6,395 nt of DNA from JACQGD01 sp045628725 (GTDB lineage: Bacteria; Patescibacteriota; Saccharimonadia; Saccharimonadales; Saccharimonadaceae). Made by a program: the position numbers and the translations under genes. The notes beneath the pieces are model-generated. The model had not been told where the DNA came from. It did not search any database and was given only the letters and a program-made list of their open reading frames with translations. The DNA lies in contig JAZQPT010000027.1 of assembly GCA_045628725.1 (NCBI GenBank), forward strand, positions 1-6,395. Reading direction: 5' to 3'. Below, one piece after another: positions 1 through 5,733 of the stretch (within the stretch, counting starts at the first letter, position 1; every line of letters begins with the position of its first letter).

Positions 1-1
1 A

Positions 2-208
2 CTAGGTTCGATACTACTTTTCCCACAGGGGCTAGTACCAATTATATTCAAACTTACAGGCAACACAGAAACTCGTGCTTGGTTCTTGGCAATGTACCTT
101 CCTGGTGCGTGGGGATGGATTATTGCTTTTACGATGTGTGCAGTAGGAATATGGCTATGGTATGGAGTTTTTGTCAATTCTGCTACAAAACCAAAGCTCA
201 TTGAGTAA
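2..208 (+). CDS. C-terminal fragment of a membrane protein (5' end outside window)
   Basis: An open frame enters from the left edge and ends at TAA 206-208, giving 68 residues without the start. Two hydrophobic stretches are visible: one at the beginning (LGSILLFPQGLVPIIF) and a longer one near the end (GWIIAFTMCAVGIWLWYGVFV). Between them lies a short polar segment (KLTGNTETR). The tail after the last segment is short and basic (TKPKLIE). This pattern fits the last two transmembrane helices of an integral inner-membrane protein. I do not recognise the family. The frame is protein-like, rich in Trp and Gly inside the membrane segments. The fragment lies upstream of and co-directional with the regulator operon, but about 214 bp separate them and that operon has its own promoter, so it is probably a separate unit. 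Confidence 0.7.
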   Translation, partial: LGSILLFPQGLVPIIFKLTGNTETRAWFLAMYLPGAWGWIIAFTMCAVGIWLWYGVFVNSATKPKLIE

Positions 209-242
209 GTTGCTCGCCAGTTTCAATCTCTATCCTGGGTAT

Positions 243-272
243 AAAAAATCAGAACCGAATTAACAGTTCTGA
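243..272 (-). terminator. Intrinsic terminator-like hairpin, best on the - strand
   Basis: TCAGAAC (249-255) and GTTCTGA (266-272) form a perfect 7-bp stem with a 10-nt loop. On the - strand the stem is followed by six T (complement of A 243-248), as in a rho-independent terminator. On the + strand the hairpin sits after the membrane-protein stop but is followed by CTTCATCT, a poor T-tract. It may act weakly in both directions. I see no convincing - strand gene to its right that it would serve. Confidence 0.5.
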
Positions 273-342
273 CTTCATCTATTATGCCTTGGCTCACCAC
301 GATAGAGGAAGTCATAACCGTGATAAAGCACGATTTAGCATA

Positions 343-360
343 CTGACGACAGGTAGTCAG
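343..360. promoter_or_regulatory. Candidate operator for the ArsR-type repressor (inverted repeat)
   Basis: CTGAC (343-347) and GTCAG (356-360) form an inverted repeat with an 8-bp centre, covering the -35 and most of the spacer of the predicted promoter. ArsR/SmtB dimers typically bind imperfect inverted repeats over their own promoter, so position and symmetry fit autorepression. The arms are short, so chance cannot be excluded. Confidence 0.4.
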
Positions 361-371
361 GCGTATATAAT
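343..371 (+). promoter_or_regulatory. Promoter of the ArsR-SRPBCC-MBL operon
   Basis: A perfect -10 hexamer TATAAT lies at 366-371. It is preceded by a 17-bp spacer and a -35-like CTGACG at 343-348 (4 of 6 matches to TTGACA). The predicted start of transcription is near 378, leaving a leader of about 45 nt before the regulator ATG at 423. A second A/T-rich hexamer (TATTAT, 406-411) has no well-spaced -35, but would give an almost leaderless mRNA. Confidence 0.55.
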
Positions 372-422
372 TTCATTTTTGTGTATTGAATAACGGGATA
401 AATAGTATTATCATTCTACTAT

Positions 423-761
423 ATGGTAGAACAAACGTTAAGATTAGATAAGACATTTTCGTCACTTGCAGACCCTACTCGAAGAGATATTTTGCGCCTA
501 ATTGGTATGGCTGAGTTATCTATTGGTGAGATCGCTCAGAATTACACACTTACCTTCGGTGCTATTTCGAAACATATAAAAGTTCTAGAAAACGCTGAAC
601 TTATAACTAAGAAAAAAAGAGGAAAGGAGCAAATTGTGAGCCTTGCCCCACGTGCTTTGATAGATGCAAATGAATATACGAAATGGTTTGAACAGTTCTG
701 GACAGGCAAAGTTGATTCACTGGAAATATATTTAAAGGAGGAGATTAACAATGGAAAATAG
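423..761 (+). CDS. ArsR/SmtB-family winged-helix transcriptional regulator
   Basis: This 112-residue protein is of normal length for an ArsR-family dimeric repressor. The diagnostic LADPTRRDIL lies at residues 15-24. The helix-turn-helix spans about residues 33-61, with recognition helix LTFGAISKHIKVLENAELI, and the basic wing follows (KKKRGKEQ). The C-terminal helix (YTKWFEQFWTGKVDSLEIYL) is typical of the subgroup encoded next to SRPBCC genes. There are no cysteines and a single histidine, so the classical metal-sensing sites of ArsR, SmtB or CadC are absent; it probably senses a non-metal signal or a partner. It is the first gene of a three-gene operon and overlaps the next gene by 11 bp. 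No clear Shine-Dalgarno precedes the ATG, unlike the two downstream genes. The family call is firm; the effector is unknown. Confidence 0.9.
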   Translation: MVEQTLRLDKTFSSLADPTRRDILRLIGMAELSIGEIAQNYTLTFGAISKHIKVLENAELITKKKRGKEQIVSLAPRALIDANEYTKWFEQFWTGKVDSLEIYLKEEINNGK

Positions 762-1191
762 AGTCAGTATAAAACGTATTATTGATGCACCTCAAGAAAG
801 AGTGTGGCGGGCATGGACTGTCGCAGACGAGCTTAAGCAGTGGTTCTCTACGCAAACGGATGAACTAGACATACTAGAATTTGACTTAAGACCTCAAGGC
901 AAAGTACGCTTCAAATCTTCAAAAAGTTCTGGCGAGTATACATGGACGTACATTACACTCGATCAACCTAATGAGATAGTGTTTGACATACTGGATTTTT
1001 CACTTCCGCAACATCCTGAAGGAGTCGGAGGGGTTTGCCATGTTGAGCTCAAGGCAATCGGTGAAAAGACTGAGCTTACTTTATGGGGAGAACTACCAGA
1101 TGAGTCGCTTCGTGAGAAATACCAAAAAATGATGAACGGCTGGTACGCCACGTTAGATAAACTTAATAATTTCGTAACAAAGGAGCAATGA
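751..1191 (+). CDS. SRPBCC-domain protein (AHSA1-like)
   Basis: This 146-residue protein is a single START/Bet v1-like SRPBCC domain of the AHSA1 (activator of Hsp90 ATPase homologue) group. The sequence shows the family opening, a beta strand then APQERVWRAWTVADELKQWF (residues 13-32). A run of beta strands follows, with the usual TYITLDQPNEIVFDI segment and late ELTLW. The closing helix is KMMNGWYATLDKLNNFV. Such proteins form a hydrophobic pocket that binds small lipophilic ligands; the ligand here cannot be told from sequence. The start is well set by AAAGGAGG at 734-741, 9 nt before the ATG. The gene overlaps the upstream ArsR gene by 11 bp and the downstream hydrolase by 4 bp (ATGA). 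ArsR-SRPBCC pairs are common in bacteria, and the repressor probably controls the pocket protein and its partner enzyme. Confidence 0.88.
   Translation: MENRVSIKRIIDAPQERVWRAWTVADELKQWFSTQTDELDILEFDLRPQGKVRFKSSKSSGEYTWTYITLDQPNEIVFDILDFSLPQHPEGVGGVCHVELKAIGEKTELTLWGELPDESLREKYQKMMNGWYATLDKLNNFVTKEQ
1179..1185 (+). promoter_or_regulatory. Ribosome binding site that questions the hydrolase start
   Basis: AAAGGAG lies 2 nt before the ATG at 1188 but 8 nt before a second in-frame ATG at 1194. Spacing favours 1194, which would make the hydrolase two residues shorter and remove the 4-bp overlap with the SRPBCC gene. Confidence 0.6.
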
Positions 1192-2012
1192 CAATGTTAA
1201 AAAGGATTACCGACGGCGTATGGGTTCATCAGAGCGAATTGATGCAAAATAACTGTACAGTTGTGCAGGGTAATGATGGTCTGCTGGTTGTGGACCCTGG
1301 CTTAACGGAAGATGAAATGAACGAGCTTGCTATAAACATAAAAGGGCTCGGTCTCGTTGTTACTGCTGGCTTTTCAACACATCCAGATTGGGATCATGTG
1401 CTTTGGCACAAAGAACTTGGAGACTCCCCACGATATGCCACTGCCAAGGCTGCAGCGTTTATGCAAGACTTTCTATCAAAAGCTGACTGGAAGGACTTAG
1501 CAGCCGCAGAACTACCAGAAGAAATCGCAACTGAAGTCCCACTAGATTTATTCGGTGTCCTAACGGCACTACCCTCTGGAGCCACTGAGCTTCCGTGGAA
1601 GGGATCAACGATAAGAGTCATAGAGCATGCAGCTCACGCTCAAGGGCATGCTGCTTTATTCGTCGAGGAAACAGGTGTGTTGATTGCTGGTGACATGCTC
1701 TCTGATGTTTTTATGCCAATGCTGAAATTGGATGCGAAAGATCCTATCATTGACTATCTACATGCGTTAGACCTATTTAGTGAAATAGCTGATAAAATAA
1801 CTGCCGTTGTTCCCGGGCATGGTTCAGTTGCAACAGGCGAAGAAATCAAAAAACGTATTGAACTTGACCGTATTTATGTAGAAGCATTGCGGGACGGTGT
1901 TGCTCCTGATGATTCGAGAATTAACTCATCCGCAAAAGAAGGATGGGAGTGGGTCGCTAGTATTCATGAGTGGCAAGCTAAACAGATTGCAGAAAAATAC
2001 GATCGTCCCTAG
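1188..2012 (+). CDS. Metallo-beta-lactamase-fold metallo-hydrolase
   Basis: This 274-residue protein has the full MBL fold in order. The N-terminal sheet is NCTVVQGNDGLLVVDPG (residues 22-38). The first metal motif is THPDWDH with H65, D67, D69 and H70, followed by a downstream His (H154 in QGHAALF), the bridging Asp (D169 in AGDML) and the last His (H211 in VPGHG). The canonical motif is HxHxDH; here the second His is replaced by Asp, giving HxDxDH, which should change one metal site. MBL enzymes of this size are usually hydrolases of small esters, lactones, thioesters or phosphodiesters; the substrate is not evident. The C-terminal 50 residues form a helical extension rich in Trp and Glu. 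It is the last gene of the regulator operon and is followed by a strong terminator. ATG 1194 is an alternative start with better ribosome-site spacing. Confidence 0.88.
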   Translation: MTMLKRITDGVWVHQSELMQNNCTVVQGNDGLLVVDPGLTEDEMNELAINIKGLGLVVTAGFSTHPDWDHVLWHKELGDSPRYATAKAAAFMQDFLSKADWKDLAAAELPEEIATEVPLDLFGVLTALPSGATELPWKGSTIRVIEHAAHAQGHAALFVEETGVLIAGDMLSDVFMPMLKLDAKDPIIDYLHALDLFSEIADKITAVVPGHGSVATGEEIKKRIELDRIYVEALRDGVAPDDSRINSSAKEGWEWVASIHEWQAKQIAEKYDRP

Positions 2013-2065
2013 GATTAACTACTTTTTTAAAATTCAAGTAATCCAATAAATACATACCCATAATG

Positions 2066-2096
2066 AATAACAGAGACTTTCGTCTCTGTTATTTTT
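2066..2096 (+). terminator. Strong intrinsic terminator of the regulator operon
   Basis: A perfect 12-bp stem (2066-2077 with 2082-2093) with the loop TTTC runs straight into a T-tract ending at 2096. It lies 54 bp after the hydrolase stop. The outer A/T pairs give an A-tract on the other side, so it may also work on the - strand. Confidence 0.9.
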
Positions 2097-2217
2097 GGTT
2101 CTAACCTTGGCTCCGCTTACAGGTCACGAACTCTTTAACAGGGGTCGAACGCTACAAATCGGACACGGCGTGTGTAAAATTAGGTCATAGCAATGATAAG
2201 CCACGGGAGGTGTAGCT

Positions 2218-2469
2218 ATGAGCGATGATGAGCAGTTAAAGCGCGAATTTACGGATGACGGGCGCCGTAGGTTAGTTGATTACTTTAGCTTACTAATTGA
2301 GATAGATCAACAAGAAAAAGCCCGTTATGCAAAGCTTAAGGATTCCCCGAAAGGTTTTGCCATAAACGGCGAAGGTCGCCAGTGTGGACTATGTTTCAAA
2401 TGCGTATATGATACTCCCGGCTGGTTCGACAAATGGGGATTCAAGTGCACTAATTGCCAGATACTTTAA
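2218..2469 (+). CDS. Small zinc-ribbon-like protein next to the recombinase
   Basis: This 83-residue protein is preceded by a very good ribosome site (GGGAGGTG 2205-2212, 7 nt before ATG), which supports it as a real gene. Residues 1-45 are charged and helical (DDGRRRLVDYFSLLIEIDQQEKARY). The C-terminal third carries five cysteines: C56-x2-C59-x2-C62 and C77-x2-C80, with the aromatic-rich YDTPGWFDKWGF between. The arrangement resembles a compact zinc ribbon or zinc knuckle that could bind nucleic acid or a protein partner. It lies 61 bp upstream of the serine recombinase on the same strand with no terminator between, so the two are probably co-transcribed. A role as recombination directionality factor or element-borne regulator is possible, but only context suggests it. 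I do not recognise a named family. Confidence 0.75.
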   Translation: MSDDEQLKREFTDDGRRRLVDYFSLLIEIDQQEKARYAKLKDSPKGFAINGEGRQCGLCFKCVYDTPGWFDKWGFKCTNCQIL

Positions 2470-2516
2470 ATAAACTCATAATTTCGTATATTATCTCATT
2501 TTTCGCTAGACTTTAC

Positions 2517-2531
2517 TACCGCATGGCGGTA
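2517..2531. repeat. Perfect inverted repeat at the recombinase start
   Basis: TACCGC (2517-2522), ATG, GCGGTA (2526-2531) is a perfect 6-bp inverted repeat around a 3-nt centre. The last base of the right arm is the A of the annotated ATG start. In RNA it would form a small hairpin just before or at the start codon. On DNA it could be a recombinase or regulator binding site. No clear Shine-Dalgarno lies nearby. Confidence 0.55.
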
Positions 2532-3817
2532 TGTTGTTGCTTGCAATGGAAACACAAGCACCCCAACTAAAATATTGCCTTTACGCAAGGAAGTCGTCTG
2601 AATCTGACGAACGCCAGGCAATGAGTATCGATTCACAGCTAGCCGAGATGCGAGCCCTCGCAGTAAACGAAGGCTTAAATGTCGTCTGTGAACTACAAGA
2701 AAGTCACTCGGCAAAAGACTCAGGCAAGCGGCCAGTATATAACCAAATGCTCGCCGGCATAGCGAAAGATGAATATAATGCCGTACTCACCTGGGCACCG
2801 GACCGCCTCAGCCGAAATGCTGGCGACTTAGGTTCAGTAGTCGACTTGATGGACCAACACAAACTACTTCATATACGCACCTATTCGCAAACGTTCACGA
2901 ATAGCCCGAATGAAAAGTTTCTGCTCATGATCCTCTGCTCGCAGGCAAAGCTCGAAAACGACAACAAGAGTATCAATGTGAAGCGCGGCATCCGAACGAA
3001 ATGCGAAATGGGCTGGCGACCCGGCACTGCTCCACTCGGCTATATAAACAGGTCGTTCGGCGGCGTCACCGACATTATCCCCGATCCTGACCGTTCCGAC
3101 ATAATCACTGAAATGTTTCACAAAGCAGCTCAGGGCTGGAGCGGCAGAAAACTCAAAGCATGGCTCGACGAGCAAGAGATTACGACAAGAAGCGGCAGAC
3201 CTGTGCCAGTAAGTAGCGTGCTCGCGATGCTGATTAATCCGTTCTACTACGGCGAATTTCAGTATCCTGAAGGACCCGGCAACCCATGGTACAAAGGCGC
3301 TCATAAACCGCTTGTATCTAGGGAGCTCTGGAATGAAGTGCAACAATCGCGTGGCGTGAACAAAGGCATCTGGGGATCAAAGCAATTCGCATTCCGCGGC
3401 CTCCTGAAATGCGGCCGATGCGGCGCCGAAGTAACAGCGCAGGAAAAGATAAAGCTACTCAAGAAAACTGGTGCTCATAAACGATTCGTCTACTATAACT
3501 GCACCAGAAAGGTAGACCCTAATTGTAAAGAAAAATATATAAACGAAGACCTGCTATGCGAGTTACTGGAACCGCTTATCGAAAAGGAAGTGAAAAAGAT
3601 CAGGGTTACACCGAAGCTTCAAGCAAAGATCGATCGCCACTATGCAGTTGCGCAGAACATCTTACGACAATATGGAGTCGAACGGCCGCCAGCTACTCCG
3701 CTCGTCGAATACTCGAGATACGTGTTAAAAAGTGGCAGCGAAACAGAAAAAACCGCCTTTGCAAATGGAATAACAAATAAAGTAGCAATTAAGAATGGTG
3801 TTTTAAAAATCAGCTAG
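2531..3817 (+). CDS. Large serine recombinase (site-specific integrase)
   Basis: This 428-residue protein has the three parts of large serine recombinases. The resolvase catalytic domain covers about residues 13-150. In it, YARKS contains the conserved Arg (R20) and the likely nucleophile S22, and APDRLSRN holds the partner arginines R92 and R95. The recombinase domain covers about 160-275, starting at GTAPLGYI (165-172) and including INPFYYGEF. The zinc beta-ribbon has C294-x2-C297, C324 and C332. All catalytic residues I can place are present, so it looks active. Such enzymes cut both strands at attP and attB through a Ser-DNA link to integrate or excise elements. The start may be ATG 2531 or ATG 2546; neither has a good ribosome site, and conservation begins near residue 13. 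A weak -10 (TATTAT, 2489-2494) lies upstream. The gene appears richer in G and C than its neighbours, consistent with transfer. Its stop overlaps the convergent gene by 4 bp. Confidence 0.93.
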   Translation: MLLLAMETQAPQLKYCLYARKSSESDERQAMSIDSQLAEMRALAVNEGLNVVCELQESHSAKDSGKRPVYNQMLAGIAKDEYNAVLTWAPDRLSRNAGDLGSVVDLMDQHKLLHIRTYSQTFTNSPNEKFLLMILCSQAKLENDNKSINVKRGIRTKCEMGWRPGTAPLGYINRSFGGVTDIIPDPDRSDIITEMFHKAAQGWSGRKLKAWLDEQEITTRSGRPVPVSSVLAMLINPFYYGEFQYPEGPGNPWYKGAHKPLVSRELWNEVQQSRGVNKGIWGSKQFAFRGLLKCGRCGAEVTAQEKIKLLKKTGAHKRFVYYNCTRKVDPNCKEKYINEDLLCELLEPLIEKEVKKIRVTPKLQAKIDRHYAVAQNILRQYGVERPPATPLVEYSRYVLKSGSETEKTAFANGITNKVAIKNGVLKIS

Positions 3818-4455
3818 TCATACTTCTTTAGCGATATCCACAGAAAATCATGGCCGTTCAAAGCTTTTTGATCTAAGTTTGTCGTGAGCTTGTCGGCTTG
3901 CATAAGTTCGCCGATATATAGGGCGGAGTCATTAAGGAGCTTATAGCCTTCTCCTTTAGACTTAGGCTTATCATCGACGCCCAGTTCAACTAGCCCTTTC
4001 ACCAGATCCGTGTGGTAGATGGAGAAGTTATCACAATCTCTTGCGGTTAATATGTACCCATACATTGCATTGCCGAATTTATGCTGGATCAGGAAATTAC
4101 CGGTGGTGTCGACGGTCTCAATATCATCCTCCACTGTCTCGGGAGTTGACTTCCATAGCGGTGCTACGACTTGCCAGCCGTTTTTATGTCGAGTCAGAAT
4201 ATTCAGATTATCCATTTCGATCCAGTGAGCAAATGATCCTTGTTGAGGGTTGTACTTTTTGAGTATCCTAACTATCTCTGGCAGATTATCGGCAGTCAGA
4301 GTTGTATACTCAGCTAGTACTTCATTCAGTTTTGGAAATATGTCCCACTTGTAACCCTCGTCCCACTGAGCGTTATCGCCACTGTTTCGACGACTGTAGT
4401 ACTCGTCTTTGCTCGACTCATAAAACGATTTCAGTTGTAGCTTACTTATCATCAT
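3814..4455 (-). CDS. Unrecognised protein, partner of the PD-(D/E)XK nuclease
   Basis: This 213-residue soluble protein has no signal peptide or membrane segment. I do not recognise the family with confidence. Visible features are an N-terminal helical, aromatic part with WDEGYKWDIFPKLNEV (residues 31-46), a stretch FAHWIEMDNLNILTRHKNGW (75-94), and a mixed C-terminal half ending LWISLKKYD. The YKW-type start followed by a helix recalls N-terminal regions of some McrB-like restriction proteins, but this is only a faint resemblance. It is tightly coupled to the nuclease gene: ATGATGA puts its start over the TGA stop of that gene. GGAG (complement of 4461-4464) lies 5 nt from the first ATG and 8 nt from the second, so residue 2 may be the true start. 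The pair probably acts together, for example as specificity or regulatory subunit with nuclease. Its stop shares CTAG with the convergent recombinase stop. Confidence 0.8.
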   Translation of the reverse strand: MMISKLQLKSFYESSKDEYYSRRNSGDNAQWDEGYKWDIFPKLNEVLAEYTTLTADNLPEIVRILKKYNPQQGSFAHWIEMDNLNILTRHKNGWQVVAPLWKSTPETVEDDIETVDTTGNFLIQHKFGNAMYGYILTARDCDNFSIYHTDLVKGLVELGVDDKPKSKGEGYKLLNDSALYIGELMQADKLTTNLDQKALNGHDFLWISLKKYD

Positions 4456-5558
4456 ATTTTCTCCAATAGGTCACGTTCAAAGGCTGGTATTTCCTGTTCG
4501 AAGATTCGAAGCAGTTCACCCTTCAGCGTTTCTTCGTCGTCATAATCAACCCGCCACACTCTGCCTCTAAACCAATGGTTGTACTGTTTTACATTTCTTC
4601 CAGAAGCAGCAACTATCTTTTCATGTAGCTGACTCTCGTGTTCTGTTAAGTCGTCCTTGTTGAGCTGGAAGTGTATCTGTACTAAATCGCCAAATCCACC
4701 CTCGCTGTAAATTTCATACATATAGGATCGTCCGTTTTTCCATCCACCATCGTTCACGCCTCTGCTCGGCAATATGCTGTCCATAGTAGCTGTAGTGAAT
4801 CGGAGGTAGCGAGTAGTCGCGCCATCATAATCGATATGCACATGACCAGGTATATCGATAGTCTTCATGAGCTTGATAAGCCACTGGTTTGATTCTTTTT
4901 TACCTGCTCTATTCTTTAGCAATATATCCTTTTTCACTTCAGAGCCATACAACTTCGGGATAACGATTTCAAATTGATCATGTTTGTAGTATTCGAAATC
5001 AACAGCGTAGATATCAAACTTACTGTTCTGATTTACGTATAAAATCAAATCCTTCAAACGATCATCGAGTGAATCCATCAACACGACAAATTTAATGTTA
5101 CCTTCACTGAGGTTATCTTTAATATTGGCGATACTTTCGGCCGCATCTTCCATTCCAAAGAATGCTTGATACTGATCCCTAAACGAGGAGTCAAATTGCT
5201 TCTGCGTATGAGCGTCCAGCTGAGACAGGAAGGCGTCATAGTCAGTTGCATGTCGCCACATCGATGCACCGTAATCCAATGCCTGCGCGACTACCCTCCG
5301 CTTATCAGCATTCCTAAACATCTTTGTTTCAATGATGTAGATATTTCCTGCTGCATCAAAGCCTAGTGCATCAATCGGTCCACTCTGAGTGGAGAATTCT
5401 CGTGCCGCGACGAATAAACGAGCATCGGCATGAATATCGTAAAGCGGGATGATTTCAGGATTATTAATAACGTACTCTTGTAAGTTATCTTCTAAATCGA
5501 AGCTTGACTCTTCGATACGGCGAGCGTTTTGATTGTTTTGAGATATTATTATAGCCAT
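4452..5558 (-). CDS. PD-(D/E)XK-type nuclease (DUF91/NucS-like core)
   Basis: This 368-residue protein carries a clear PD-(D/E)XK core near its N-terminus. An acidic helix (LEDNLQEYVINNPEII, about 22-37) is followed by GPIDALGFD with D63. The strand NIYIIETKMFRN has E77 and K79, and the following helix has VVAQALDYGASMW with the Q92-xxx-Y96 motif common in this superfamily. Such proteins cut DNA, often in restriction, repair or defence systems. The C-terminal half (about 210-368) looks like a separate alpha/beta domain ending in a helix with FEQEIPAFERDL, reminiscent of DUF4268-type tails, not firmly assigned. It is first in a two-gene unit with the 213-residue partner. GGAG (complement of 5566-5569) lies 7 nt before the ATG. 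The start codon is inside an 8-bp hairpin and the leader holds a terminator, so expression looks tightly controlled. The nuclease fold is well supported; its target is unknown. Confidence 0.87.
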   Translation of the reverse strand: MAIIISQNNQNARRIEESSFDLEDNLQEYVINNPEIIPLYDIHADARLFVAAREFSTQSGPIDALGFDAAGNIYIIETKMFRNADKRRVVAQALDYGASMWRHATDYDAFLSQLDAHTQKQFDSSFRDQYQAFFGMEDAAESIANIKDNLSEGNIKFVVLMDSLDDRLKDLILYVNQNSKFDIYAVDFEYYKHDQFEIVIPKLYGSEVKKDILLKNRAGKKESNQWLIKLMKTIDIPGHVHIDYDGATTRYLRFTTATMDSILPSRGVNDGGWKNGRSYMYEIYSEGGFGDLVQIHFQLNKDDLTEHESQLHEKIVAASGRNVKQYNHWFRGRVWRVDYDDEETLKGELLRIFEQEIPAFERDLLEKI

Positions 5559-5577
5559 ACATTTTCTCCGTATGGCT
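5553..5577 (-). promoter_or_regulatory. Start-codon hairpin of the nuclease gene
   Basis: On the - strand AGCCATAC (5577-5570) and GTATGGCT (5560-5553) form a perfect 8-bp stem. The loop contains the ribosome site (GGAG) and the right arm contains the nuclease ATG (5558-5556). A folded hairpin would hide the start codon. The left arm shares AGCC with a copy of GACAGCC that can instead pair with the upstream terminator arm. Confidence 0.6.
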
Positions 5578-5586
5578 GTCGTTACT

Positions 5587-5612
5587 AAATAAAAGGACAG
5601 CCACTGGCTGTC
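5587..5612 (-). terminator. Intrinsic terminator in the nuclease leader (attenuator)
   Basis: On the - strand GACAGCC (5612-5606), loop AGT, GGCTGTC (5602-5596) form a perfect 7-bp stem followed by CTTTTATTT. It lies upstream of the nuclease start in the same direction, so it would stop leader transcription before the gene, as an attenuator does. I see no good promoter between it and the gene, so readthrough seems necessary for expression. Confidence 0.65.
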
Positions 5613-5716
5613 TAGACCTGAATAACAAAGCTCGCGCTCGGCTAATCATTTGTGGCTGCCCGTTAATAAGCACGAACAGTCCGCAAATGGGACCAGCTTG
5701 TTATTCAAATCTAGAC
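5610..5716 (-). ncRNA. Riboswitch-like structured leader of the nuclease operon
   Basis: On the - strand the 5' arm 5716-5695 pairs with 5632-5610 to give a 22-bp helix with one bulged U. It includes GUCUAGA with UCUAGAC and two U-G pairs (5709-5708 with 5618-5617), which would be A/C mismatches on the other strand. Inside lies a second hairpin (5689-5647): a 6-bp stem, a C/A mismatch, two G-C pairs, a bulged A, then an 8-bp stem with two more U-G pairs, and the loop GCUUAUUA. The helix begins exactly at the predicted transcription start. Its last three bases (5612-5610) are also the first three of the terminator arm, so helix and terminator compete. This is the architecture of a riboswitch or protein-controlled attenuator. 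I do not recognise a known riboswitch class. Confidence 0.6.
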
Positions 5717-5722
5717 TTTCTC

Positions 5723-5733
5723 ATAATAGCATA
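5723..5733 (-). promoter_or_regulatory. Extended -10 promoter for the nuclease leader
   Basis: On the - strand TATGCTATTAT matches the extended -10 pattern TRTGnTATAAT with one mismatch. No clear -35 is seen, as is usual for extended -10 promoters. The predicted start is G at 5716, the first base of the long leader helix. Confidence 0.5.

Larger units (their letters stand above)
2218..5558. mobile_element. Probable core of a serine-recombinase integrative element (ends not found)
   Basis: The recombinase with its small zinc-ribbon neighbour, followed by a nuclease pair of cargo type, suggests an integrated element. The span given covers only the genes. The left limit probably lies in 2097-2217, just after the terminator of the regulator operon. 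I found no direct repeat in the window that would define attL and attR, so the right end may be outside. Confidence 0.35.

Noticed and set aside
284..346. 20-residue + strand frame (MPWLTTIEEVITVIKHDLAY)
   Set aside because: It is very short, lacks a ribosome site, and its stop overlaps the predicted -35 of the regulator operon. There is no evidence of translation.
2101..2180. tRNA gene suggested by GGTTCTAACC and GGGGTCGAAC
   Set aside because: No cloverleaf with acceptor, D, anticodon and T arms can be drawn on either strand.
5485..5673. 62-residue - strand frame starting in the nuclease leader, possible leader peptide
   Set aside because: It has no clear ribosome site, runs 74 nt into the nuclease gene in another frame and is very basic. 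It is more likely a chance frame in the leader.
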